In this document: piece by piece, positions 42,396-51,740 of the stretch
Layout of the letters: every line of letters starts with the position of its first letter
Position numbering within the stretch: the stretch's first letter is position 1
NCBI RefSeq assembly: GCF_001612685.1
Contig: NZ_BDAY01000010.1
Coordinates: forward strand, 62,001 to 126,000
Source of the DNA: Nocardia altamirensis NBRC 108246
GTDB lineage: Bacteria; Actinomycetota; Actinomycetes; Mycobacteriales; Mycobacteriaceae
Reading direction: 5' to 3'
Length of the DNA: 64,000 nt
Made by a program: the position numbers and the translations under genes
Notes under the pieces: model-generated
Database searches by the model: none
What the model was told of the DNA's origin: nothing
What the model saw: only the letters and a program-made list of their open reading frames with translations

Positions 42396-43915
42396 GTACG
42401 CAGTTGATGGCTCGCGCCGAGGCGACGAAACTCGCTCGGCTGCTGGAACTCTCGGATCCCGCGGCACTGGACTTCCTCACCGGCCTCTCGCCGGACGCGA
42501 TCAGGGAATTCCGCGAGCGGGCCACCGACCTGCTGTTCGACGGCGATGCGGCACGGATGAAACGCATCGCCGCCGCAACGAAATTGGTGCCGACCGTGAT
42601 CAGCGCGAAGGCCGCGGAGCGCGCGTTCGGGCCGGTGCTGTGCGCGGCGGTCGCCGGGTCGGTCGAGCCGTCGCGCGCGGTCGATATCGCCAAGGCGCTG
42701 CCCGCCCGCTTTCTCGCCGAGACCGCGATCCAGCTCGACCCGCGCCGCACCGCCGACATCATCGCGGCCGTACCCGCGAAACTCGTTGTGGCCGTGGCGA
42801 AGGAGTTGGGCGGGCGGGGCGACCACGTGACGATGAGCCGGTTCGTCGGCGTCGTGCCCGAGGAGTCGATGCGCGCCGCGGTGCCTGTACTCGGCGACGC
42901 GGACCTGCTGCGCGTCGGGTTCCTGATGGAGGACAAGTCGGCGGTCGACCGGCTGATGGGCCTGGTCACCGACCGGCTCGCCGGAGTGATTCTGGCCGCG
43001 CACGAACACGATCTCTGGGTCGAAGGGCTCGACCTGCTCGACAGCGTCGGTCCGCAGAACCGCGCCGTGCTCGGCGATATCGCCGCCGGACTCGGCGGCG
43101 AGGTGCTCGACAGCCTGGTGGCTGCGGTGCGCGAGCTCGACGCGTGGGAGGCACTGCTCCCGGTGACCAGCGCGATGAACAAGGACAGCCTGCGCGCCTT
43201 CGCCGAACGGCCTGCGGTACAGGAGGAATCGGTGCTCGCCTCGATCATGGATGCCGCGTTGAACAAGGGTTTCTGGCTCGAGCTGCTGCCGCTGGTCGTG
43301 CATTTGAACGAGGACCAGCGGGCGATCCTGGCCGCTCGGCTCGCCGACAAATCCGACGATGAGCTCGGCGAACTGGTCGCCCAAGCGGACAAAGCCGACC
43401 TCTGGGAGGCCATGTTGCCGATCGCACTGGCCATGACCGACACTGATCGCCGCCGGATGGCAGGCCTGCCGATCCTGCAGGAACCCGCGGTGCTTCGCAC
43501 GGTGATCACCACCACCGCCACCCACGAACTCTGGTCGCAGGCACTGCCTTTGGTCGACGCGCTGCCCGAGACCACCACCCCGATCCTGGCCTCGTGCATC
43601 GGGGAGCTCAGCAGGGATCAGCTGCTCGCCGCGCTGCGCACCGCCGCGCGCGGCGACAACATCGACACCCTGGTCGATATCGCGCTCGCCCAGGACGCCG
43701 CGGGCCGCGCCAGGGTGCTCGAGATCATCGACAGGATGGACGATCTCGACGAATTTCTCGCCGCGCTGACGCCGGAAACCCCGGAGGTGGTGTGGGACGG
43801 GCTGATCGAGGTCCGCGCGGAAATCCCCGCCGCACTGCGCAGCCGGCTCGCCGCACGCGCGGACGAGTGCGGGCGTGCTGCCGCGGCCGCGCGGCTCGGT
43901 GCGGATCCGGCCTGA
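42392..43915 (+). CDS. helical-repeat protein of unknown function, 507 aa
   Basis: All-helical protein made of repeats of about 70-80 residues, each with a motif like LWEALLPV/LWVEGLDLL (DAWEALLPVTSAMNKD, FWLELLPLVVHLNEDQR, LWEAMLPIALAMTDTDR, LWSQALPLVDALPETTT). Resembles HEAT- or MgtE-N-like solenoids; no signal peptide or membrane helix. It starts with GTG overlapping the previous stop and so belongs to the hydrolase operon. Probably a scaffold. Confidence 0.7.
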   Translation: MSTQLMARAEATKLARLLELSDPAALDFLTGLSPDAIREFRERATDLLFDGDAARMKRIAAATKLVPTVISAKAAERAFGPVLCAAVAGSVEPSRAVDIAKALPARFLAETAIQLDPRRTADIIAAVPAKLVVAVAKELGGRGDHVTMSRFVGVVPEESMRAAVPVLGDADLLRVGFLMEDKSAVDRLMGLVTDRLAGVILAAHEHDLWVEGLDLLDSVGPQNRAVLGDIAAGLGGEVLDSLVAAVRELDAWEALLPVTSAMNKDSLRAFAERPAVQEESVLASIMDAALNKGFWLELLPLVVHLNEDQRAILAARLADKSDDELGELVAQADKADLWEAMLPIALAMTDTDRRRMAGLPILQEPAVLRTVITTTATHELWSQALPLVDALPETTTPILASCIGELSRDQLLAALRTAARGDNIDTLVDIALAQDAAGRARVLEIIDRMDDLDEFLAALTPETPEVVWDGLIEVRAEIPAALRSRLAARADECGRAAAAARLGADPA

Positions 43916-43960
43916 CCCGATCGACCAGCGGCCTCGGCGCCGAGGTGATACTTTTCGCCC

Positions 43961-44749
43961 ATGATGGGGTCGTCGGATCAGCGGCCTCCGCGTTTGAGCT
44001 ACGCCGGATGGCTGCATCAACCGTTGACGCCGACCACCCCGATGCGGCCGCACCCGGATGGGCGGGTGCCACCGCGGACGCTGGTTCGGCGGCCGCAGCT
44101 GGGTCGTGGTCGGCGGTGGACGGTGCTCGGCGTCGTGGCCTGCGTCGCGGTGGCCGGGGCTACCGGCGTCGCCGTCGTCTCCTCCGAGAGCAATCGGGAC
44201 AGCCCAGCCGCTGACCTCCGTGGCTATCACGCCGTCGACAATCTCTGCGCGATCACCGACACCGTGCCCTACACGCACGCCGGATTCGCCTTGGCCCCTT
44301 CCCGTCCGGCGTCTCCGCGCTACCCGCTGCGTGAGGCGCTGCTGCACCGTGCCGTCGACACGATGCGCTGCACCATCCAGCTGGTCCCGACCGGCTCGAC
44401 CGACCTCACCACCCTCACAGCGAACGCCAAGGTGCACAAGCAGACCGATCCCGGGCCCGAGTTCGCCGCGCGCTTCGAGGCATGGACCCAGTCCGACCTC
44501 ACCAAGGACGACAGCGTCACCCCGGTCATCGGACTCGGCGACGAGGCGTATCTGGTGCGGCGGACCACCGAGCAGGCCGACATCAGCGGCGTCACGCTCG
44601 GCGTGCGCGACGGCTGGACCACCTATGAGATCAGCTGGCTGCACCGATCGGTGGGCGAGGCGAGCACCGTCAGGATGCCGACGATCCCCGAGGTCGTCGA
44701 CCTGTTGAAGCACACGGCGACCACCACCTTGGCGCTGCTGCGGGCTTGA
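43961..44749 (+). CDS. single-pass membrane protein with exported domain, 262 aa
   Basis: N-terminal 50 residues are cytoplasmic, Pro/Arg-rich; one helix near 52-72 (RWTVLGVVACVAVAGATGVA); an outside domain of about 190 residues with two Cys (NLCAITDT, MRCTIQLV) like DUF3558. ATG at 43961 (a second ATG follows directly). Unknown function. Confidence 0.65.
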   Translation: MMGSSDQRPPRLSYAGWLHQPLTPTTPMRPHPDGRVPPRTLVRRPQLGRGRRWTVLGVVACVAVAGATGVAVVSSESNRDSPAADLRGYHAVDNLCAITDTVPYTHAGFALAPSRPASPRYPLREALLHRAVDTMRCTIQLVPTGSTDLTTLTANAKVHKQTDPGPEFAARFEAWTQSDLTKDDSVTPVIGLGDEAYLVRRTTEQADISGVTLGVRDGWTTYEISWLHRSVGEASTVRMPTIPEVVDLLKHTATTTLALLRA

Positions 44750-44917
44750 GCTGACCCGTCCCGCCCGCTGCGTCGGCAGCCGTGCCGTTGCGCACCCGCC
44801 CCGCCGGCGTCGCCGACTGCCATCCGCGCAGGGGCAACCGGGCGGCAACCCGGTCCGGCGGTTTGCGACAATGAGCGGGTCGATTGCCCTGCTCAGTGAA
44901 GGATGCCTGTACCTCCG

Positions 44918-46348
44918 ATGGCCGAAAGCATGATTGATCCGGACGAACTCGCGACCTGTCTGCGGGTGCTGGACCAAGCCGGACAGCTGGAGAAGGAGCA
45001 TCCCGACTCGGTGGCGGTGCAGCGCGCGGTCGGCCACATGTTCAAGAAGCTCAAGCAGCGCCGCAGGACCGAGGCGCGGGCCGCGGTGTCGGCGGCCGAT
45101 CGCGAGGTCGTCGCGGCGACGGCCACCGGCTCACCGCAGCGCATCGACGACGAGACCGCGGGCATCCCGCTCGCCTCGAATGCCGCCGGGGGCAGCGCGG
45201 GCACCCTGCTCCGGCCGCGGCCCTGCTACATCTGCAAACAGAAGTACACCCAGGTCGACGCCTTCTACCACCAGCTGTGCCCGGAGTGCGCGGCGAGCAG
45301 CCACAGCAAGCGGGACGCCCGTACCGATCTGTCCGGCCGCCGCGCGCTGCTCACCGGCGGGCGCGCCAAGATCGGCATGTACATCGCGTTGCGTTTGCTG
45401 CGCGACGGCGCGCACACCACCATCACCACCCGGTTCCCGAACGACGCCATCCGCCGCTTCACCGCCATGGACGACAGCCCGCAGTGGCTGCACCGTTTGC
45501 GCGTGGTCGGCATCGACCTGCGTGATCCCGCGCAGGTGGTCGCGCTCGCCGACGACGTGGCCGCGCAGGGCCCGCTCGACATCCTGATCAACAACGCCGC
45601 CCAGACCGTGCGCCGCTCCCCCGGCGCCTACAGCGCGCTGGTCGACGCCGAGTCCGGTGCGCTGCCCGCAGGCGCGCTACCCGATGTGGTGACGTTCGGC
45701 AAGACGATGCAGGCCCATCCCACCGCGCTCACCGCCTCGCTCACCCCGACGCTGTCCGCTGCCGATGTCGCCGAACTCGCGCTGGTCGCGGGATCGGCCA
45801 CCCCCGAACGCATTTCGCGCGGCATCGCGATCGACGCAGGCGGCCTGGTGCCGGATCTCGCGCACACCAACAGCTGGGTGCAGACCGTCGCCGAGGTCGA
45901 TCCCACCGAGTTGCTCGAAGTGCAGCTGTGCAATTCGGTCGCGCCGTTCATCCTGGTGTCGCGGCTGCGCCCGGCAATGGCCGCCGCGGCGGCGCGGCGC
46001 AAGTACATCGTCAACGTCTCGGCGATGGAGGGCCAGTTCTCCCGCGCCTATAAGGGTCCTGGCCACCCGCACACCAACATGGCCAAGGCCGCGTTGAACA
46101 TGTTGACCCGCACCAGCGCTCGCGAAATGCTCGAGGCCGACGGCATCCTGATGACCGCCGTCGACACCGGCTGGATCACCGACGAGCGCCCGCACTACAC
46201 GAAAGTCCGTCTCGCCGAAGAGGGTTTCCACGCGCCCCTCGATCTCGTCGACGGCGCCGCCCGCGTCTACGACCCGATTGTCCAGGGCGAGAACGGCACC
46301 GACCTCTACGGCTGTTTCCTCAAGGATTACCAGCCGTCACCCTGGTAA
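44918..46348 (+). CDS. SDR-family oxidoreductase with N-terminal zinc ribbon, 476 aa
   Basis: Residues 1-90 are helical and charged; a zinc ribbon follows at about 103-125 (PCYICKQKY and LCPECAASS, four Cys as CxxC pairs). Then a Rossmann domain: RRALLTGGRAKIGMYIALRL, LDILINNAAQTVRRS, SAMEGQFSRAYKG in the place of the YxxxK region (followed by NMAKAALNMLTR). An insertion of about 80 residues lies between the second and third strands. Start could also be ATG 44903. Such ribbon fusions are unusual; substrate unknown. Confidence 0.8.
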   Translation: MAESMIDPDELATCLRVLDQAGQLEKEHPDSVAVQRAVGHMFKKLKQRRRTEARAAVSAADREVVAATATGSPQRIDDETAGIPLASNAAGGSAGTLLRPRPCYICKQKYTQVDAFYHQLCPECAASSHSKRDARTDLSGRRALLTGGRAKIGMYIALRLLRDGAHTTITTRFPNDAIRRFTAMDDSPQWLHRLRVVGIDLRDPAQVVALADDVAAQGPLDILINNAAQTVRRSPGAYSALVDAESGALPAGALPDVVTFGKTMQAHPTALTASLTPTLSAADVAELALVAGSATPERISRGIAIDAGGLVPDLAHTNSWVQTVAEVDPTELLEVQLCNSVAPFILVSRLRPAMAAAAARRKYIVNVSAMEGQFSRAYKGPGHPHTNMAKAALNMLTRTSAREMLEADGILMTAVDTGWITDERPHYTKVRLAEEGFHAPLDLVDGAARVYDPIVQGENGTDLYGCFLKDYQPSPW

Positions 46349-46414
46349 TTCGCCAGTATCACGTCACCAGTTGTACCGACGACAACCGCGAACATGCCAG
46401 GTACGCTGCCGTTT

Positions 46415-47170
46415 ATGCGCTCGCCGATATCGATGATCCGCTGGCCTGTCTCGATCCTGCGCATGGCGATCGGCGGACGCACCATGGTCCGCACCGGACA
46501 GGTCGGCGACGGTCGCGAGCAGGTGCTGCTCGAGCACGTTCGCGCGCATGCCACCGCGGGTGACCCGGACAGCGTCGTCGACACGATCGACGACTTCGCG
46601 CGCCACCACAGCGTTTTGATGAACGTCGGCGACCGGAAAGGGCTGCTGCTCGACGCCGCCATCCAGCGGGCCGCGCCGGCGCTGCTGCTCGAACTCGGCG
46701 CCTACTGCGGCTACAGCGCCGTGCGGACGGCGCGGTTGCTGCCCGACCGCGCACGGCTGGTGTCGGTGGAGGCCAACCCCGACAACGCCGAAATTGCCCG
46801 CGCCGTCATCGAATACGCGGGCCTGGCCGATCGAGCGAGCGTGGTGGTCGGCATGATCGGCGACGGCGGCGCGACCATGCGGCACCTGGCGATCGAACAC
46901 GACTTCGGCCCTGCCGCACTCGATTTCGTGTTCCTCGACCACTTGAAGACTGCTTATCTGCCGGATCTGCGGTCGATCATGGCCGCGGGCTGGTTGCATC
47001 CCGGCACCGTCGTGGTCGCCGACAACGTGAAAGTTCCAGGCGCCCCGGACTATCGCCGCTATACGCGCGAGGAGGAAGGCCGCGCCTGGCGCACCATCGA
47101 GCACAAGACGTACGTCGAGTACCAGTCGCTGATCAGCGATCTTGTGCTCGAATCGGAATACCTGGGCTGA
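46415..47170 (+). CDS. class I O-methyltransferase (COMT-like), 251 aa
   Basis: Rossmann SAM fold: LLLELGAYCGYSAVRTARLL (motif I), VSVEANPDNAEIARAVIEYA, DFVFLDHLKTAYLPDL, GTVVVADNVKVPGAPDY. The DxxxxD...DN pattern fits metal-dependent catechol-type enzymes. Start among ATGs at 46394, 46415 and 46436 is uncertain. Substrate unknown. Confidence 0.82.
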   Translation: MRSPISMIRWPVSILRMAIGGRTMVRTGQVGDGREQVLLEHVRAHATAGDPDSVVDTIDDFARHHSVLMNVGDRKGLLLDAAIQRAAPALLLELGAYCGYSAVRTARLLPDRARLVSVEANPDNAEIARAVIEYAGLADRASVVVGMIGDGGATMRHLAIEHDFGPAALDFVFLDHLKTAYLPDLRSIMAAGWLHPGTVVVADNVKVPGAPDYRRYTREEEGRAWRTIEHKTYVEYQSLISDLVLESEYLG

Positions 47171-47193
47171 CCCGACGCGGCTACGCTGGTGGC

Positions 47194-47577
47194 ATGCTGT
47201 ATCGGCTGCTGGCCGATGTCACCGCTGCCGCGCACTTCGCGTTCGTGGCGTACGTGGTGGTCGGCGGATTCCTGGCGTGGCGGTGGCCGCGTAGCTTCGT
47301 GCTGCACGTGCTCGCGTTCTGCTGGGGGTTCGGGACGGTCCTGTTCCAGATCGATTGCCCGCTCACGCAGGTGGAGAACTGGGCGCGGCATCGCGCGGGC
47401 GAAGCCGGGTTGCCGTCGAGCGGATTCATCGATCACTACATCACCGGAGTGCTCTATCCGGAGAGTGCGCTCGGCACCGTGCGGGTGCTCGTCGCGGTCG
47501 CGGTCGCGGTGTCGTGGATCGGCTACGGGTGGCTGCGCATGCGACGCTCCGGACCGCGCCTGCGGGTAGCCCGGTAG
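47194..47577 (+). CDS. DUF2784 membrane protein, 127 aa
   Basis: Three or four helices: LYRLLADVTAAAHFAFVAYV, SFVLHVLAFCWGFGTVLFQI, ALGTVRVLVAVAVAVSWIGY. The motifs DCPLTQVENW and FIDHYITGVLYP are those of DUF2784. Function unknown. Confidence 0.85.
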   Translation: MLYRLLADVTAAAHFAFVAYVVVGGFLAWRWPRSFVLHVLAFCWGFGTVLFQIDCPLTQVENWARHRAGEAGLPSSGFIDHYITGVLYPESALGTVRVLVAVAVAVSWIGYGWLRMRRSGPRLRVAR

Positions 47578-47589
47578 CCGGTGACGTGC

Positions 47590-47625
47590 GGTCTCCGGCA
47601 GACCGAGATCTGACCGGAGACCTTT
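47590..47625. terminator. hairpin terminator between convergent genes
   Basis: GGTCTCCGG (47590-47598) and CCGGAGACC (47614-47622) form a 9-bp stem with 15-nt loop, followed by TTT. It lies after the DUF2784 gene and before the thioesterase 3' end. Confidence 0.6.
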
Positions 47626-47690
47626 CGCGAGCCAGGTGGACGCGGCAGCCTAGTTCCGTGCGACTGAGATCGCTGGATAGCGAACGGCTC

Positions 47691-48464
47691 TCACGCAGGC
47701 GAGTGATCCTTCGCGAGGTGTGTCGTGACGGACGCGGCCACCTCGGCGGGATGTTCGTCGATGAAGAAGTGACCACCGGAAAACGTTGCACGCTCGAAGC
47801 TTCCGCTCGTGAACGCACGCCACTCGTCGGCCTGCTCCGGTGTCATGGTCGGGTCGGCGGTGCTGACCATGGCCACGATATCGGCGGCGAGCGGGTCGCC
47901 CTTCGTGTACCGATAGGTCTCGATGGCCTGATAGTCGCCGCGCATGGGCGGCAGCACCAGTTCCGCGAGACTCGGCTCGTCGCGCAGCATTTGGATCGGC
48001 GCCGGGTCCGCGGCCAAGCGCTCCAGATCCGCGATCAGATCCGCATCGGTGCCGAGGTGGATGCGCTGGGTCTCCACGAAAGACGGTGCGGGACGGCCGG
48101 ACGCGAACAGGGTCGACACCGGCTGGCCTGCCCGCTCGAGCCGACAGGCCGTCTCGAAGGCAAGCGTCGCGCCCATGCTGTGGCCGAACAGCGCAAGCCC
48201 GTCGATGATTCCGTGGCGCAGCACCTCTTCGGCAATCCGATCGGCGAGCTGGCCGAGTTCGGTGATCGGCGCCTCGCGCATCCGGTCCTGACGCCCCGGA
48301 TACTGCACCGCGACAACGGCAACGCCGGCGCCGACCCGTTTCGCCAACTCTCGATACACCGTCGCCGCACCACCGCCAGGCGGGAAACACAGCAGGTGGC
48401 GGCGGGGAGTCGGCACGGATCGCAGGATCCGTAGCCACTCACTGGATCCGATGGTTATGCCCAT
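47691..48464 (-). CDS. type II thioesterase, 257 aa
   Basis: Begins MGITIGSSEWLRILRSVPTP; LLCFPPGGGAATVYRELAKR is the oxyanion loop and LFGHSMGATLAFE the Ser elbow; GGHFFIDEHP gives the His. Family role: editing of mis-primed NRPS/PKS carrier proteins. No such synthase is in this window, so it may serve one elsewhere. GAGAAGGAG before ATG 48464. Confidence 0.85.
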   Translation of the reverse strand: MGITIGSSEWLRILRSVPTPRRHLLCFPPGGGAATVYRELAKRVGAGVAVVAVQYPGRQDRMREAPITELGQLADRIAEEVLRHGIIDGLALFGHSMGATLAFETACRLERAGQPVSTLFASGRPAPSFVETQRIHLGTDADLIADLERLAADPAPIQMLRDEPSLAELVLPPMRGDYQAIETYRYTKGDPLAADIVAMVSTADPTMTPEQADEWRAFTSGSFERATFSGGHFFIDEHPAEVAASVTTHLAKDHSPA

Positions 48465-48504
48465 GTCGATCTCCTTCTCAGACGGAACTATTACGCTCGT
48501 TCGC

Positions 48505-49851
48505 GTGAACGCGCACACACGGCTGGTACACGACTACGAAGCCGGAATCGGTGTAACCGCCTCCGCCATTACCCCTTCCCTCGAACCGGGCAGCAATCTG
48601 GCTGCGACACTGCCGGTCTGGGCGCTCGCCGCAGGCTCGGTCGCGGCGCTCACCGCCGCGTCGAACCGCATCAGAACCGTCCGCGGCCTCGACCCGGTAG
48701 CGCACCACATCGACCCAGGACGCATCACCGCGGCCTTCTGTAGCGAACGTCTGCTCCGCATCAACGGCAGGCCCGCGACCATGTTCGCCGAACTCTCCGG
48801 ATTCTTCCCCACCTACGACGGCTGGGTTCGCACCCACGCCAACTACCCGCACCACCGCGATCGGCTGCTCACCGCGCTCGGCCTCCCGGTCGACGCACCG
48901 CTCGACCTGGCCGTCGCGCAGATGGCGATGAGCCGGGCATCCGATATCGAAGAGCACGCGGCCGCCAACGGCGCGATCGCGGTCCGCGTGCGCACCGAAC
49001 AGGAATGGGCCGAGAGCCCCGAAGGCTGGGCCGCGGCAAGCGGGCCACTGGTCGCCATCGACGAGCGGGCCGACCGCGGCGAACCAGGATTACCGATGGG
49101 TGCGGCGCCGTTCCAGCCGCTGCGCGGACTGCGGGTCCTCGACATGACCAGGGTGATCGCCGGACCGGTCGCCACCAGATCGCTCGCACTCCTCGGCGCG
49201 GAGGTGTTGCGGGTGGATCCGCCGTGGTTGCCGGAGATCCCGTGGCAGTTCGCCGACACCAGCCAGGGCAAGCGGTCCACCCTGCTGGACATGCGCACGC
49301 AACTGCCGATTCTCAACGACCTGCTGCGGTCGGCCGATGTGCTCGTCACCGGCTACCGGCCGGGTTCGCTCGAACACGCGGGGCTCTGGGCGGCCACCCG
49401 GCCCGGCCTCGTGCACGGGCGGGTCAGTGCGTGGGGTGAGCGCGGGCCGTGGCGCGGGCGCCGCGGTTTCGACAGCATCGTGCAGGCGGCGACGGGTATT
49501 TCGAACGCCGAGGGTCCGCCTGCCGTGCCCGGATATCTGCCTGCGCAGGCGCTCGACCACGCGTCCGGCTACCTGCTTGCCGCAGGTGTGATCGATGCGC
49601 TGGTCGCACGGTCGCGCGACGGGATCGGCCGTACCGTGCGAGTGTCGTTGGCGCGCACCGCGTCCTGGTTGCTCTACGCGCCGGACCGCACGCCGCGGCA
49701 TCCGCCTGCCGCAGCGCCGGACCCCGCGGACGTGATCTCGCACGCGGGCATCATCACCGCCGCGCCCGCGATCGCCGAGTACCCCGCATACACCTCGCCC
49801 GCTCCCGACTTCGGCGCCGATCGGCCCGCCTGGCCGATGACGACCCGCTAG
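48505..49851 (+). CDS. class III CoA-transferase family protein, 448 aa
   Basis: CaiB/BaiF fold: LRGLRVLDMTRVIAGPVATR, LGAEVLRVDPPWLPEIPW, GKRSTLLDMRTQ, ADVLVTGYRPGSLEHAGL and YLPAQALDHASGYLLAAG. An N-terminal half-domain also shows CoA-transferase character (RTVRGLDPVAHHIDPGRI), so the protein may contain two partial repeats. The gene faces the thioesterase; a GTG at 48505 is taken as start, with an upstream TATTAC that would allow leaderless expression. An ATG at 48463 would overlap the thioesterase start. Confidence 0.8.
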   Translation: MNAHTRLVHDYEAGIGVTASAITPSLEPGSNLAATLPVWALAAGSVAALTAASNRIRTVRGLDPVAHHIDPGRITAAFCSERLLRINGRPATMFAELSGFFPTYDGWVRTHANYPHHRDRLLTALGLPVDAPLDLAVAQMAMSRASDIEEHAAANGAIAVRVRTEQEWAESPEGWAAASGPLVAIDERADRGEPGLPMGAAPFQPLRGLRVLDMTRVIAGPVATRSLALLGAEVLRVDPPWLPEIPWQFADTSQGKRSTLLDMRTQLPILNDLLRSADVLVTGYRPGSLEHAGLWAATRPGLVHGRVSAWGERGPWRGRRGFDSIVQAATGISNAEGPPAVPGYLPAQALDHASGYLLAAGVIDALVARSRDGIGRTVRVSLARTASWLLYAPDRTPRHPPAAAPDPADVISHAGIITAAPAIAEYPAYTSPAPDFGADRPAWPMTTR

Positions 49852-50044
49852 TCACTAGCTCCGCTAGTCACTGCTCCACGCTTTTCCACGCAACGCACGC
49901 CGTTTCACCGGGGTGCCGCGCACGGATCGAGCGTCAACTCCGTGCGCGGCCCAACGGCTGTGGCGCGCGGGATCCTACTAAAATCGTTTGCGAATTCTTG
50001 TCGGTGGCCGATGAGATGGTGGTGTCCGGTTCGTCAGAACTGAT

Positions 50045-51637
50045 ATGACCCTCATGGACCGCGCCGACGAAGGAATCCGCCCCGTGGACACCACCCTCGA
50101 CCTGACCGAGAACACGATGCCCGCACGTGCCGGGCGCCGTGAATGGATCGGGCTCGGTGTACTCGCCCTCGCCTGCCTCGTCTACGCCATGGATCTCACG
50201 GTGCTGCACCTCGCCGTGCCGATGATCAGCGCGGAACTCCATCCGACCAGCGCACAGCTGCTGTGGATCATCGACGTGTACGGATTCATGGTGGCGGGCC
50301 TGCTGATCACCATGGGCACGCTCGGCGACCGGATCGGGCGACGACGCGTATTGCTCGGTGGCGCCGCCGCATTCGCGGTCGTTTCGGTGATCGCCGCCTT
50401 CGCGCCCACCGCGGAGATCCTCATCCTGTGCCGGGCCCTGCTCGGCGTCGCGGGGGCGACGCTCGCGCCTGCCACGCTCTCCTTGCTCTTCACCATGTTC
50501 CGCGACGCCAGACAGCGTTCGATCGCCGTCGGCGTGTGGGTCGGTGCGTTTTCCGCGGGCGGTGCGGTCGGTCCACTGTTCGGCGGGGTGCTGCTGGAGT
50601 ACTTCTGGTGGGGCTCGGTGTTCCTGCTCGCGGTGCCGGTGATGGCGCTGCTGCTGGTGCTCGGGCCGAAGGTGCTGCCCGAGTACCGGGATCCCGACGC
50701 GGGCGCCCTCGATCCGATCAGCGCGGCGCTCTGCGTGGCAACCATGATCGCGCTGGTGTTCGGGATGAAGAAGATCGCGCAGGACGGTCTCGGCGCGGCC
50801 GCGCTGCTGGCGTTGGCCGCCGGTGTCGTGCTCGGCGCGCTGTTCGTCCATCGTCAACTGACCAGGCCGGACCCGATGCTCGACCTGCGGCTGTTCCGGC
50901 TCGGCACGTTCCGGATCGCGTTGCTGGTCAACATCGTTGGGATCTTCGTCGTCTTCGGCTACTTCCTGTTCATCGCGCAGTACTTCCAGCTGGTGCTCGG
51001 CTTGTCGCCGCTCGAGACCGGCGTGGCGCTGGCACCGTCGGGCATCGGCTTCATCGTCGGCTCCCAGCTGGCACCGCGCATCGTGCGAGTTGTCCGGCCC
51101 GCGTACCTGATCGGCGCGGGCATGGCGGCGTCGGCCGTCGGACTGGTGATGATGACGCAGGTCGGCGCGGGCAGCCTCTGGCTCGCCCTGGCCACCTCGA
51201 TGGTCCTCTCGCTCGGTCTGGCACCGGTTTTCGGCATCACCACGGAGCTGATCGTCGGCTCGGCACCGGAGGAACAGGCAGGGGCCGCCTCCGGGGTGTC
51301 CGAGACCGGCGCGGAACTCGGTGGTGCGCTCGGCATCTCGATCCTCGGCAGCATCAGCATCGCGCTGTACCGCGGCGATTTGGCCGACACGCTGCCTGCG
51401 GACCTGTCCGCGGAGGCGGGGCGGTCGGTGCGCGACACCCTGGGTGCGGCGGTCCACACCAGTACGGAGCTGCCCGCCCACCTCGGCGACGCCGTGTTGG
51501 CGGCGGCACGCGCCGCATTCGTGCACGGTATGCATGTGACGGCCGGGATCACCGCGGTTGCGGCGGTGGTCATTTCGGTGATCGCGACGGTGCGGCTGCG
51601 GCACATTCCCGCGGGTGAGTTAGAGGGTCACGAATAG
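50045..51637 (+). CDS. MFS drug-exporter (DHA2, 14-helix), 530 aa
   Basis: QacA/SmvA-type permease: LACLVYAMDLTVLHLAVPMI (D in helix 1), LWIIDVYGFMVAGLLITMG, GDRIGRRRVLLGGA (motif A), ILILCRALLGVAGATLAPAT (motif B), GAFSAGGAVGPLFGG (motif C), then 14 helices in total. Exports lipophilic cations or drugs by proton antiport. The TetR regulator at 51741 lies next to it on the other strand. Confidence 0.9.
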   Translation: MTLMDRADEGIRPVDTTLDLTENTMPARAGRREWIGLGVLALACLVYAMDLTVLHLAVPMISAELHPTSAQLLWIIDVYGFMVAGLLITMGTLGDRIGRRRVLLGGAAAFAVVSVIAAFAPTAEILILCRALLGVAGATLAPATLSLLFTMFRDARQRSIAVGVWVGAFSAGGAVGPLFGGVLLEYFWWGSVFLLAVPVMALLLVLGPKVLPEYRDPDAGALDPISAALCVATMIALVFGMKKIAQDGLGAAALLALAAGVVLGALFVHRQLTRPDPMLDLRLFRLGTFRIALLVNIVGIFVVFGYFLFIAQYFQLVLGLSPLETGVALAPSGIGFIVGSQLAPRIVRVVRPAYLIGAGMAASAVGLVMMTQVGAGSLWLALATSMVLSLGLAPVFGITTELIVGSAPEEQAGAASGVSETGAELGGALGISILGSISIALYRGDLADTLPADLSAEAGRSVRDTLGAAVHTSTELPAHLGDAVLAAARAAFVHGMHVTAGITAVAAVVISVIATVRLRHIPAGELEGHE

Positions 51638-51740
51638 CGAGCGGTTCGGCTGGCGAACAGAGCTGCAGGAGTGAAGGTTTCGGCCGGTTAGAGCTACTCC
51701 GAGGGGTCTCGGCGCATTCGCTGGCGACAACGGGCTGCGG

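Noticed and set aside
41042..45037. 1331-codon minus-strand open frame
   Set aside because: It is the reverse-strand shadow of the hydrolase, the solenoid gene and their neighbours; its composition (His/Arg/Gly-rich) is that of a high-GC antisense frame.
47691..49851. A polyketide or NRPS cluster around the type II thioesterase
   Set aside because: No carrier, condensation, adenylation or ketosynthase sequence is present in the flanking genes; only the thioesterase and a CoA transferase are seen.
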